Under the pieces are notes generated by a model, which saw nothing but the letters and a program-made list of their open reading frames with translations, did not search any database and was not told the origin of the DNA. Of a DNA stretch of 64,000 nucleotides, positions 26,657-36,430 are shown in pieces. The stretch lies in the NCBI GenBank assembly GCA_020532085.1, contig JAJBAV010000014.1, forward strand, positions 1 through 64,000, written 5' to 3'. The stretch's first letter is position 1, and each line of letters opens with the position of its first letter. Both the position numbers and the translations under genes were made by a program. Source of the DNA: Candidatus Cloacimonadota bacterium (GTDB lineage Bacteria; Cloacimonadota; Cloacimonadia; Cloacimonadales; Cloacimonadaceae).

Positions 26657-26833
26657 TCAATAAGAGTCGCGTTGAAATCTGTTGCGGTTATACTGCTGCT
26701 TTTTGGCCTTGCGGCAATCCGGGCAGCGCTGGGGTTCGTTGGTCAAACCCTTTTCCTTGTAAAATTCCTGTTCGCCTTCGGTGAACACGAATTCTTTCGA
26801 GCAGTCTTTGCAAACCAATGTCTTATCTGGCAT
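26657..26833 (-). CDS. Small zinc-ribbon protein (zf-trcl type)
   Basis: 58 residues from the ATG at 26833 with AAAGGAG in front. Upstream in-frame codons add 25 residues with no family resemblance. Two CxxC knuckles (VCKDCSKEF and RCPDCRKAK) form a treble-clef/zinc ribbon typical of the probable zinc-ribbon domain family, with a basic tail QQYNRNRFQRDSY. Presumably nucleic-acid binding; function not established. Monocistronic with own terminator. Confidence 0.85.
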   Translation of the reverse strand: MPDKTLVCKDCSKEFVFTEGEQEFYKEKGLTNEPQRCPDCRKAKKQQYNRNRFQRDSY

Positions 26834-26956
26834 GGCTTTCTCCTTTGTGTTTGGGACATCTGACATTCGGGTTTGAGGCTCTCCCAGAACAAAAAGGAAT
26901 AGGCTCATGGAATGTTAATCCCTGTATGGTGTGCAAAAACTGCCGGGCCGGTATTC

Positions 26957-26962
26957 TGTCAA
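26957..26962 (-). promoter_or_regulatory. TTGACA box upstream of zinc-ribbon gene
   Basis: Minus-strand TTGACA, with TTTTTG beginning 17 bases downstream, about 124 bases before the ATG at 26833. Confidence 0.4.
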
Positions 26963-26972
26963 TCATTATTTT

Positions 26973-28253
26973 TCAGAAAGTGGTTTTATCCACGAAATTG
27001 AAATCATCGATCAACATGGTGGGTATGTAGCTGACCAGGAAGGGCAGTTCCTGTTTGCCCAGGGCCAGGATCCGCCGGGTGGCGTCGTGGGGAATCTCGT
27101 TGAAGCGCAGGTTGTTCACGGCGTTTTTCACCTGTCCGTCTTCAAAGTAGAGCACTCCGTCGCGGGTCATGCCGGTGAATTCCCCGGCCTTGGCGTCCAC
27201 GGTGCGGATATACCAGAAGCGGTTGATGATCAAGCCCCGCGGCACCAGCTTCATCATCTCTTGCTCACTGGCGTCGCCACCGGGGATGTAGTAGTTGAAG
27301 AGGCTTTGCGGCCGGGCGTTCTTTTCTTTGGCCCAGTGCCGGTTTGTGGGCAGGTTTTGCAGCACGCCGCCATCAACCCAGCTGATCTCCGTGTTGGCTA
27401 TGCCTTCGCGGTCGTAGGGCCGGGCATAGAGACGGGGCTCCTTGAGGGTTGAGCGCAGCGAGAATTTTTTTCCGAAGAAGGGCTGGCCCAGCTGGCCGGT
27501 GTAAGGCGTGAAACCTTCATCGCTCTGACGCCGATTCATCATCCAGCCCATATAGAACAGCAGTTCGCCGATCGCGCCGGGACGCAGGATAACAGGGATC
27601 CTGCAGGCGTCGAAATCTTTCATCGTCCGCAGGCTTTCCGCCTGGGCGAGCAGGCGTTCAAACTCCTGTTCCAGCGAGAACGCGCCAAAATCCTTGGCGT
27701 CATAGGAGACCTTGGTTTCCACCGCGTCCTTTTTGAGGGTCATGGAATGCCCGAATTCCGTGTGCGCATCGCTGCCGGAGAAACCGTTTCTGGTGAAGAG
27801 GCAGCTTTCGTGGAGATGCTTTTCGGTCATGCCGGAAACCGTGGCGCCGTAAGCCTTGGCCTTGTCGATGGCCTGGGCCACGATCTCCACCATCTTGGCG
27901 GGCTCGAGGTCGCGGGTGGCCGGATCGCAGTTGTTCACCTCGGGCAGCGTCTGCGCGCCAACGCTGGGCAAGTATTCCGGGTCAGGGCGGTTCAGCCGGG
28001 CGATGTCTTCGGCGGTTTTGATCAGATGCGCGAGGGTGGCCTCATCGTCCTGGTTCACGCTGCAGGAGCCTGTCTGCTGGCCGAAAGCGACCTCCAGGCC
28101 GATCTCCAGCCCGGGCCCCGCGATGTGCTGGGTGATGCCGTTCTGGGCGAAGCGGGTCTCGTGGCTGTCGTGGGAACTGATGCTCAGGCTGTAATCGTCC
28201 GCCTGGCAGTGGCTGCGGATGTATTTCTCGATTTGTTCGAACTGCTTGTTCAT
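26973..28253 (-). CDS. TldE/PmbA-family protein (pair 2)
   Basis: 426 residues. No HExxxH motif. The C-terminal family pattern is present (FWYIRTVDAKAGEFTGMTRDGVLYFEDGQVKNAVNNLRF). Its ATG overlaps the stop of the preceding tldD by four bases (ATGA), so the two are translationally coupled. Gene order is tldD-tldE, the opposite of pair 1 at 13336-16111. It is clearly diverged from pair 1. Confidence 0.88.
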   Translation of the reverse strand: MNKQFEQIEKYIRSHCQADDYSLSISSHDSHETRFAQNGITQHIAGPGLEIGLEVAFGQQTGSCSVNQDDEATLAHLIKTAEDIARLNRPDPEYLPSVGAQTLPEVNNCDPATRDLEPAKMVEIVAQAIDKAKAYGATVSGMTEKHLHESCLFTRNGFSGSDAHTEFGHSMTLKKDAVETKVSYDAKDFGAFSLEQEFERLLAQAESLRTMKDFDACRIPVILRPGAIGELLFYMGWMMNRRQSDEGFTPYTGQLGQPFFGKKFSLRSTLKEPRLYARPYDREGIANTEISWVDGGVLQNLPTNRHWAKEKNARPQSLFNYYIPGGDASEQEMMKLVPRGLIINRFWYIRTVDAKAGEFTGMTRDGVLYFEDGQVKNAVNNLRFNEIPHDATRRILALGKQELPFLVSYIPTMLIDDFNFVDKTTF

Positions 28254-29692
28254 TGGGAACCTCCCACGCGGATGTTGCGAAATCTTGCTGTGGCGGCGCC
28301 GTGCGTCATGCGCGCCGACTGGCTGGGCTGGCCCTTGCCGCAGTTGATCACCCCGAAAGGTCGCCAGTGGCGTTCATCGCAGATGGCGTCGCAGCTGTTC
28401 CAGAATTCCGGGTTGCAGGATTTATAGATCACCTTCTTGACGGGCCGGAACAGCTTGCCGTTCTTGATCTCCCAGAAGAAATCGCCGCCGAACTGGAAGT
28501 TAACGCGGTGTTGGTCGATGGAAAAGCTTCCCTGGCCTTGGATGTAAACCCCGTCCTCGGTATCGGCGATGAGTTCGGACGGGCTTAGTTCCTTGGTGCC
28601 GGGCAGCAGATAGAGGTTGGGGATGCGGTTGATGGGCTGGTCGGAATAATAGGTGGCGCGGTTGCAACCCCGGGAATACTCCAAACCTATCTCCATCGCG
28701 GTGTCGCGGGTGCTGCCGTATTCGTTCAGGATGCCGTCTTTGATGATATGCCATTTCTGGCCGGGCACGCCGTCGTCGTCGAAACCAAGCGTGGCCAGGC
28801 CCTCGCTTAAGGTGTTGTCGCCCACAAAATTGATGATCTCGCTGCCGTAGCGGTAATTTTTCAGCTTTTCCGGGGTGGCAAAGGAAATGCCGGCGTAGTC
28901 AGCTTCCCAGCCCAAAACGCGGTCCAGTTCGGTGGGATGGCCCACGCTTTCGTGCATCGTGAGTCCCAGGTGAATGGGATCCAGGATCAGGGTGCGCCGC
29001 GCTTCCGGACCCAACGGTTCGGCTTTCACCTTGATCAGGGCTTCCTCGGCGATCTGCTTTGCTTTTTCCGTCAGGTTCAGGCTTTCGATCCATTCCCAGC
29101 CGATGGCCTTGCCGCCTTCTTTGAAGCTGCGGCTCTGGCTGTCGCCTTCATGCACCGCGGTGGCAGTGATCATGGGCGTGATCCACTGGGTGTTGGTTTC
29201 CAGCCGCGTGCCCAGGGTGGAGCCAAAGAATTTCTCGTCCCGGTGCATGATCAGGTAAAACATCGCCCGCTTCACCCCTTCAAAGGCCAGCATGCTGCGG
29301 TTGACCTCCAGCATCAATTCCACCTTTTCCTTCATCGGCACGTCGCGCGGGTCGATCTTCACCGGGGTCTCGTAGGTGGCAATGTAGCTGCGTTCCGGGG
29401 CCAGGCGCAGCTTCTTGTTCTTGTTCACGGAAGCGGACAGGGTGGCGATCTCGGCGGCGCGGCGCACTGTCTTGAGGACCGCCTCGTCGCTGAAAACGTT
29501 GGAATGGGCGAAGCCCCAGGCCCCGTCCTTGAAAAAGCGGACCCCGTAGCCGTAAAGCACACTGTTGGATGTGTTTTTCAGGCTCAGGTTCTGCAGATAG
29601 ATCACCTCATCGGTGGTCTTCTGAACGCGGATGTCGGCGTATTCAGCGCCGAGCTGCTCCGCCGCGTTCATGGCCAGATCGAGATATTTCAT
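28250..29692 (-). CDS. tldD: TldD-family zinc metalloprotease (pair 2)
   Basis: 480 residues from the ATG at 29692 (GGGAGG in front). Zinc motif HESVGH at residues 247-252 followed by PTELDRVLG; candidate Cys ligand in VINCGKGQPSQ near the C-terminus. Forms a heterodimer with the overlapping TldE-like product. Homologous to, but not a recent duplicate of, the tldD at 14672. Confidence 0.92.
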   Translation of the reverse strand: MKYLDLAMNAAEQLGAEYADIRVQKTTDEVIYLQNLSLKNTSNSVLYGYGVRFFKDGAWGFAHSNVFSDEAVLKTVRRAAEIATLSASVNKNKKLRLAPERSYIATYETPVKIDPRDVPMKEKVELMLEVNRSMLAFEGVKRAMFYLIMHRDEKFFGSTLGTRLETNTQWITPMITATAVHEGDSQSRSFKEGGKAIGWEWIESLNLTEKAKQIAEEALIKVKAEPLGPEARRTLILDPIHLGLTMHESVGHPTELDRVLGWEADYAGISFATPEKLKNYRYGSEIINFVGDNTLSEGLATLGFDDDGVPGQKWHIIKDGILNEYGSTRDTAMEIGLEYSRGCNRATYYSDQPINRIPNLYLLPGTKELSPSELIADTEDGVYIQGQGSFSIDQHRVNFQFGGDFFWEIKNGKLFRPVKKVIYKSCNPEFWNSCDAICDERHWRPFGVINCGKGQPSQSARMTHGAATARFRNIRVGGSQ

Positions 29693-29781
29693 CAATCCTC
29701 CCAATTGGATTTTGGCTTGGTTGTAACGCCTTCAGACTTTGCAACCTGCCTTCCAATCCAGCAAAAAACCCCGCCTCCGCT

Positions 29782-29787
29782 TGTCAA
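29782..29787 (-). promoter_or_regulatory. TTGACA box upstream of tldD-tldE (pair 2)
   Basis: Minus-strand TTGACA, with TTTTTTG following so that TTTG begins 16 bases downstream. About 90 bases before the start codon. A divergent TTGACA for the HIT gene lies at 29802-29807. Confidence 0.45.
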
Positions 29788-29801
29788 GCCGGAATTTCCC
29801 T

Positions 29802-29807
29802 TTGACA
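29802..29807 (+). promoter_or_regulatory. TTGACA box upstream of HIT gene
   Basis: TTGACA 78 bases before the ATG at 29886; no clear second box. It forms a divergent promoter region with 29782-29787. Confidence 0.35.
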
Positions 29808-29885
29808 GATATGCCCCGCCCTGCCAAGCTATCCCGGTTCGCCAACTAACTGAGAAACAGATATTTAAAGAGGTATCTAAACATT

Positions 29886-30245
29886 ATGGACTGCCCTTTT
29901 TGCGCCATCAGACCGAACCGGGTACTGCTGGAGAACGAACATTTTTTCGCCATCCGGGACATCCACCCCATCTCGGAAGGACATTGCCTCATCATCTCGC
30001 GCCGCCACGCGCGCGATTTCTTTGAGCTCAGCGCTCAGGAAGCCACTTCCCTGCTTGACCTCAGCCTCAAGCTGCGCGAACTGCTGCAGCGCGATCACCA
30101 TCCCGACGGCTTCAAACTGCTGATGAATTGCGGCGCCGCCGCCGGACAGAGCGTTTTTCATTTCCACCTGCACATCATTCCCCGCCACACTGGCGATAGA
30201 AAGAACTTCCGCCGCATCGCGGCTTCGCTGAAAGAGGTGCTGTGA
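29886..30245 (+). CDS. HIT-family nucleotide hydrolase
   Basis: 119 residues. Histidine triad HFHLH at 92-96 followed by IIPR, with CPFC (3-6), HPISEGHCLIISRRHA (27-42) and the GQSVFHFHLH loop. HIT proteins hydrolyse nucleoside phosphoramidates, AMP-lysine or dinucleoside polyphosphates in the cytoplasm. The N-terminal CxxC is typical of the zinc-containing branch. Appears monocistronic. Confidence 0.93.
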   Translation: MDCPFCAIRPNRVLLENEHFFAIRDIHPISEGHCLIISRRHARDFFELSAQEATSLLDLSLKLRELLQRDHHPDGFKLLMNCGAAAGQSVFHFHLHIIPRHTGDRKNFRRIAASLKEVL

Positions 30246-30354
30246 CCCACTTCGTCCTGGCCGCGCCCAACCTTAAATGCCAGCCAGTGGGGACAGGACC
30301 AAACAGCCAGGGTTTACTGCGGGTTTATCCGGCCTCCCAGTCCGAAAAAAAACA

Positions 30355-30360
30355 TTGACA
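30355..30360 (+). promoter_or_regulatory. TTGACA box upstream of LamG protein gene
   Basis: TTGACA followed after 17 bases by TTTATATG, 69 bases before the ATG at 30430. The nearest to a conventional -35/-10 pair in the window. Confidence 0.5.
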
Positions 30361-30429
30361 TGATCTGGCTGAAGCGATTTATATGCCAAATCATCAAATA
30401 AACCCCATAACAACATCTGGAGAACCGTC

Positions 30430-31227
30430 ATGAAGAAAGCGCTAACCATGCTGGCCCTGGCCTGCCTGACCCTGGCAGCCTGGGCCACAGACCTTGTGAT
30501 CGAACAAACGGATGGCACCACCATCCGGATAAACACTTCCGGCATCAGGAGAATGAGCTTCGCGGAATCCGCCCAGGAAACGCAGCAGGACTGGACATAT
30601 GAGGGTTTGCTGGCGCACTGGGCCCTGAACGGAGACACTTTCGACTACAGCGGCGCGGGCCTCAACGCCACCAATGCCGGCGCTAAGCCCTGCGCGGGCA
30701 TTAACGGCAAGGATGGCTGGGCGATGGGCTTTAAGGGAAACGCTGCCAACGGAGATGAGGGAGGCCACATTTTGCTGCCCCATCTGGATCTCGCTGAATA
30801 CAAGCAGCTAACCATCTCCCTGTGGGTTAAGGAAAACGGCATGGAAAACCTGGATGGCGAAGCCTACATCTTTTTCGGCGACCACTTTGAAGGCTGCCTG
30901 GGTATCGCGCATTTCTACGGCAACATTGAATTCCTGGCCAACGAAAATACCATCAAGATTCCCTACCGGCAGGAATATACGGATAACTGGGTGCACTACG
31001 CCCTTACCTCGAAAGACGGCTCCATCACCGGCTATATAAACGGCCAACTGGTTGGCAGCCAAGCCCATGCCCCGCGCGTCGCCGGCAACAACGCCGCCCT
31101 GGGACGCCACTGGTGGGGCAAAACCGGCACCTCCACCCGCTTCACGGGTTGCATCGACGAAGTGCGCATCTACAGCCGCGCCCTTTCCCCTGAGGAACTG
31201 GTCGCCCTGAGCAAAGAGGGCAGATAA
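30430..31227 (+). CDS. Secreted LamG-like (concanavalin-type) domain protein
   Basis: 265 residues. Signal peptide (KKALTMLALACLTLAAWA), a short beta segment (LVIEQTDGTTIRINTSGIRRMSF) like the start of other FCB surface proteins, then a Laminin_G_3-type domain (about 60-260): GLLAHWALNGDTFDYSGAGLNAT, LTISLWVKENG, NWVHYALTSKDGSITGYINGQLVG, FTGCIDEVRIYSRALSPEEL. Such domains bind carbohydrate or protein outside the cell. No sorting domain at the C-terminus. The family 1 palindrome follows the stop by 60 bases. Confidence 0.88.
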   Translation: MKKALTMLALACLTLAAWATDLVIEQTDGTTIRINTSGIRRMSFAESAQETQQDWTYEGLLAHWALNGDTFDYSGAGLNATNAGAKPCAGINGKDGWAMGFKGNAANGDEGGHILLPHLDLAEYKQLTISLWVKENGMENLDGEAYIFFGDHFEGCLGIAHFYGNIEFLANENTIKIPYRQEYTDNWVHYALTSKDGSITGYINGQLVGSQAHAPRVAGNNAALGRHWWGKTGTSTRFTGCIDEVRIYSRALSPEELVALSKEGR

Positions 31228-31591
31228 CCCCGGCAATTCTCCAGCGGTTACCACCATGCCCAGAGTGGATTGAACCAAAAACCCGTTTGGCCCCCAATAT
31301 CAATACGGTATCAATACGGAATCAATACGGATTTCATCCGTAATGATTCCGTATTGATACCGTATTGATATTGGGGGCCATGGTTCAGGGGTGGCGCAAA
31401 CCGATATGCTACTTCACCCCCACGCTGATAGACGCCAAGATAAGCTCTGTCTACGGTTCAGACTTACAACGGCACCCCGCTCCGGCGCCAGCCTTTGGAG
31501 AACAAGCCAAAGCAAAGCCAAAGATCCGCGATACCAATTCCACGCATGTCTTTAGCGCCGCGGATCTCTGGCAAAAACCGCCACTGCTTTC
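31228..31591. other. Convergent intergenic region with family 1 palindrome
   Basis: Contains the palindrome 31288-31380. The following 211 bases show no gene; frames crossing the palindrome are symmetry artefacts. Confidence 0.6.
31288..31380. repeat. Near-perfect palindrome, family 1, copy B
   Basis: Arms of 45 bases (31288-31332 and 31336-31380), one mismatch, loop TTC. Identical to copy A at 3113 over about 88 bases, and with arms extended by five bases (TGGCC/GGCCA). It lies between convergent genes, whereas copy A lies between divergent genes. Confidence 0.92.
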
Positions 31592-34500
31592 TTAAGGCAA
31601 GGTGATGGCGGTCACATAATAAAAGGCTTTGGGCAGGGTCAGGTATTCCGGGTCCCCCCAGAATAATTCGGTTGTGACGTGGATGGCCGTGAAATCGATC
31701 CCGGGATCAAAAGAGCGGTAGATGCGGTAACCGTCTGCGCCGTCAACCGGCAGCCAGTGCAACACACCTTCTGCGTCGATGCTAATATCCGGCGGTGGCA
31801 GATATCCGCCGGCCGTGGTGAAGGTCCAGACCGGCGATACGCTGGTTAATTCAGTAAGAACGTCGGTGATCCGCACGTACCAGTGATAGGCTTCATCATC
31901 CAACAGGTTGGCCTGATTGAACACGAAGATGCCGTCCACCAGCAGTTCGGTCCCCGTTCCGCTGTACACCGGAGGTGCTGGAAAACTCGGATCGATGTCG
32001 CAGAAAACATCGAAGAAGCTCTCCACCCACCAGTCGGGATCGGTCTGCCATTCCAAGTCCACACCCTGGAAGGGCAGATCCTCCGCTCCGTTAAGAGGCG
32101 AAACCAGGATGGGCGGTTCGGGCGGAAGGTATCCCCCGGTGGTGAATTCCCAGACATCCGAGCAGCGGTACCAGTGATCGATCAGGTCGTTGACCCGTAC
32201 ATACCAGTAATAGGCCTCTTCGTCCAGCAGCAGCGGGTGTTCATAGACCCAGCGCGCCACGTAGGGGAACACGGGGATGCCGGGGCCGGTGTAGATGGGC
32301 GGTTCCGGGAAAGCCGGATCGATGGAGACGAAGACGTCGAAGAAGCTGTCCGGCGGATACATGGGCATTTCCCAGACGAACGGGACGTGGCGGGGCGGCA
32401 CTGCTTCCGCCAGATCCGGAGGCGAAACCAGGATCGGAGGAGGGTACACCAGCTGGGTATCCTGGGTTATGAAATCCCAGATGGGGGAATAGTGCTCCTC
32501 CATCGTGCCGGTCAGCGTTAGCCTGATCCGCCAGTAATAAAGGGTGCCCAGCTGCAGTTGCGGGGCATGGCAGTAACGGCGAAGCGGGTTGAGGGGGCTG
32601 ATGAGGCCGGGGCCGCTGTAGATGGGCTCCAAGCCGCTGAAATCCGGATCGATATCCACCCAGACGTCGAAGAAGCTGTCCACCGGCCAATCCTCCCTTC
32701 CTTCATCGGGCGTGCCCCAAACCATGATCAAACCGGCATCCTCCACGCTGGGCTGGTGGTTGGAAGGATAGATGTAAAGGTCGCTGGGCCAGAAGGGATC
32801 GGGCTCGGTCTCGGTGCTGAAATACCATTCCTCCACGAACTCCGCCTCGCCTTCAATGTTGAAGGGAACCACCTTCCAGGTGTAATCATAGCCGTATTCC
32901 AACAACCCGATGGGCAGTTCGTAATCCGGGTCCCGCACATAGGGCACATATACATAGTCGACATTGTCGGCCGGGAAATAGACCTTAAAGCCGTCCGGCT
33001 CTGCGTAGCAGGAATTGGGCAGGTAGGACCACCGCAGAAAACCGGTATTGATGGCCACGTTTTGCGACGCGATGCCGGGAATGGGATTTACTGCGTTGCC
33101 AGGCAGCAGGCTGTACATGGTGAAGGTGATGCTTTGGTTGCCGGACAGAGGCGGGAAGAGCTGGGAACCTGGAACGAAGTAGTAGAAGGGACCTGGCGGA
33201 TAGGGCGTCACCAGGGGCGAAAGGCCGGCCGGCACTTTGAAGTTATGCGAGTTGTTGAGAGGAATGTTGACATGGGTGGGGATGCAGGCTGGAACGCAGC
33301 TTACCCGAGGTGACAGCCAGTAGTTTGAAGGAAATTGCAGGGTGGTGGCCAGGGTCACCGCGAGGTTGTACAAGGCAACTCCCGAAGGCCCTGTCGCGAA
33401 ATAGAAAGTGGGCGAATCCCAGACCTCCGGTCCGCTGGTGTAGCGTACTTTCCAGTAATAGTCCTGCTCCCCGATCAGGGGCGCAAGGTAGAATTCGAAG
33501 CTGTTACCGGTGACGGGGGTGAGGGGTCCCGAGTAGGCAGGCGGATTGGAAAAGCCGGGATCGAGGTCGCAAAAGACATCGAAGAAGCTGTCCGGCACCC
33601 AGCCTGGCTGTTCGAACTGCAGGTTCACGCCGGCGGCGGAAACACCCTGTTCTCCGTCCGCGGGCGATATCAGGACTGGCGGGCCGGGTTGGGATTGGGT
33701 GCTGAAGGTCCAGATCTCCACGTTTTCCGCTTCGCCATATGTGTTGTAGGGGACCACCTTCCAGGTGTAATCCTGGCCGTAAGCCAGGGTGGGGATGGGA
33801 ACCAGATACTCGGTGCGTTTCCCCGTGTAGGGTATGATGGTATAGGGCGTTTGTTCATAAGCGGGAAAATAAACGGCAAAGGCGTCCGGCGTACCGTAAC
33901 CGGTCCATTGGTCAAAATTCCATTTCAGGCAACCGATGTTGATGGAGGCATTGGAGGCAAGGTCAATAGGCACCGGGGTCCCAACTGGCGGGGGCAGCAG
34001 CGTGTTCAGGGTGAAATTGGCGGTCTGGTTACTCTGGATGTTATTGAACTGAATGGGGTAAGGGCTGAAGAAATAGGAAGGGCTGGCGACAGGCAGAGTG
34101 GGTGTGACGATTGGATTCAAACCGTTGTTGACCAGATAGTTATAGGTGGTCCCGAAGGTCATTTTCCTGGTCCAGGGAGCGCAGGCCCCGGTGCAGGTGA
34201 CGTAAGCCCAGGTTCCGGTGTAGCTGGAGTTGTTGGTCAAAGTAACGCTTATGGTGGAACTCGGAACGATGTAAGTGCAGGTAAGGAAGCTGTAAACCTG
34301 GGAGTCAAGCACGTAGTTTTCCACAGGGTGGTGGTAACGCACATACCAGTAATAGGTCTGGGCGTTGAGCAAAGCTGGAACGTAGTAGTGAAAATCCATC
34401 CGGTCCGGATCAAGAAGGCCTGAGAACTGCTCAGGATTGGGGAAATTGGGGTCGATATCCAGGAAGATGTCGAAAAAGCTGTCCACATGGTACTGCCAAT

Positions 34501-34969
34501 CATTCATGTGAAAGACCAGGTCGATCCCCCCGGTCGGGATATCCGTTGCCTGATCGGCGGGATAGATCAGCTGTGGAGGCTCCAAAGGCAGAGGGGCGGT
34601 GAGGAAAAACCACATGTCCGATTCGCTGGACAGCATGGACATCATGTCCGTGACCCGGATCTTCCAGTTATAAGTCTGCAGCGGAAGCAGTTCGGGGGCG
34701 GGGAAATGGAATTCGAAACCGGTGAAAAACTCCATGGCCGGCCCCTCATAGACCGGCGGCTCGGGAAATCCTGGATCGAGGCTGAGGTAAACCTGGAACC
34801 AGTAATCGGGAGTATGGTCCGGCTGCATCCAGACCAGTTCCGTGGCCTGGGGCGGCAGATCGGGCTGCCCGGGCATGGGAGAGATCAACTGGGGAATAAG
34901 GGGTTGGGCGAAAAGAGGGGAAACTGCCAAAAACATCAAGAACGCCAGGCAAATCAGTGCTTTTTTCAT
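31592..34969 (-). CDS. Large secreted repeat protein with Fn3-like and paired 190-residue modules
   Basis: 1125 residues. Signal peptide KKALICLAFLMFLAVSPLFA. Six Fn3-like modules each carry a motif of the type DSFFDVFCDIDPSFPAPP with a following Y(S/T)GPG, at about residues 54, 162, 458, 762, 872 and 981. Each ends in YYWYVR...W.F(T/S)T. Two related modules of about 190 residues (about 235-425 and 535-720), with YFSPYPIQF / YYFVPGSQL and DYTWKVVP(Y/F)N(T/I)xGEAE(N/F)VE, are interleaved with them, so a short-plus-long block was duplicated. There is no canonical sorting domain at the C-terminus. Extracellular, function unknown. Confidence 0.85.
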   Translation of the reverse strand: MKKALICLAFLMFLAVSPLFAQPLIPQLISPMPGQPDLPPQATELVWMQPDHTPDYWFQVYLSLDPGFPEPPVYEGPAMEFFTGFEFHFPAPELLPLQTYNWKIRVTDMMSMLSSESDMWFFLTAPLPLEPPQLIYPADQATDIPTGGIDLVFHMNDWQYHVDSFFDIFLDIDPNFPNPEQFSGLLDPDRMDFHYYVPALLNAQTYYWYVRYHHPVENYVLDSQVYSFLTCTYIVPSSTISVTLTNNSSYTGTWAYVTCTGACAPWTRKMTFGTTYNYLVNNGLNPIVTPTLPVASPSYFFSPYPIQFNNIQSNQTANFTLNTLLPPPVGTPVPIDLASNASINIGCLKWNFDQWTGYGTPDAFAVYFPAYEQTPYTIIPYTGKRTEYLVPIPTLAYGQDYTWKVVPYNTYGEAENVEIWTFSTQSQPGPPVLISPADGEQGVSAAGVNLQFEQPGWVPDSFFDVFCDLDPGFSNPPAYSGPLTPVTGNSFEFYLAPLIGEQDYYWKVRYTSGPEVWDSPTFYFATGPSGVALYNLAVTLATTLQFPSNYWLSPRVSCVPACIPTHVNIPLNNSHNFKVPAGLSPLVTPYPPGPFYYFVPGSQLFPPLSGNQSITFTMYSLLPGNAVNPIPGIASQNVAINTGFLRWSYLPNSCYAEPDGFKVYFPADNVDYVYVPYVRDPDYELPIGLLEYGYDYTWKVVPFNIEGEAEFVEEWYFSTETEPDPFWPSDLYIYPSNHQPSVEDAGLIMVWGTPDEGREDWPVDSFFDVWVDIDPDFSGLEPIYSGPGLISPLNPLRRYCHAPQLQLGTLYYWRIRLTLTGTMEEHYSPIWDFITQDTQLVYPPPILVSPPDLAEAVPPRHVPFVWEMPMYPPDSFFDVFVSIDPAFPEPPIYTGPGIPVFPYVARWVYEHPLLLDEEAYYWYVRVNDLIDHWYRCSDVWEFTTGGYLPPEPPILVSPLNGAEDLPFQGVDLEWQTDPDWWVESFFDVFCDIDPSFPAPPVYSGTGTELLVDGIFVFNQANLLDDEAYHWYVRITDVLTELTSVSPVWTFTTAGGYLPPPDISIDAEGVLHWLPVDGADGYRIYRSFDPGIDFTAIHVTTELFWGDPEYLTLPKAFYYVTAITLP

Positions 34970-35310
34970 GGCGATACCTCCTAGGATCGGAGTTCAAAAA
35001 ACACAATGAAGCATCCTACTTATATCAGGGATACTCTTCTGGGACGGAATACTGAGAAGGTGCTATTCGAAACACCTCTTCCCATTATCACATATAATCT
35101 ATCTCGCGGGCAATTCAAAGTAAATGGAAATTCCTTGTCAAGAGAAATTTGAACAATGTTCGCAATATATTGTGGCGCACAATCCACAGAATAGTGAAAT
35201 ACCCTGTTAGGGAGGGATTTTGTCGAGGTTGAAGCAAAGGTTCTTAGAATGCCAGTTTACAGCAGGTTAATCCGGTAAGGAACAGGTGAAAGGGTGAAAG
35301 GGTGGAAAAC
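34970..35310. other. AT-rich intergenic region
   Basis: Noticeably AT-richer than the flanking genes. It holds a minus-strand TTGACA at 35136-35141 with TTTG 16 bases downstream, a probable promoter for the repeat protein with a leader of roughly 140 bases, and a GTGAAAGG direct repeat at 35286-35302. No gene seen. Confidence 0.5.
35136..35141 (-). promoter_or_regulatory. TTGACA box upstream of the repeat protein gene
   Basis: Minus-strand TTGACA with TACTTTG (TTTG at 16 bases) downstream, 166 bases before the ATG at 34969. Confidence 0.35.
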
Positions 35311-36423
<1,113 letters not shown>

Positions 36424-36430
36424 CTAGAGG

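Noticed and set aside
35144-35160. GAACATTGTTC-like palindrome resembling a LexA/SOS box
   Set aside because: The spacing is one base short of the known CGAAC-N4-GTTC consensus and it is far (over 170 bases) from the nearest start codon.
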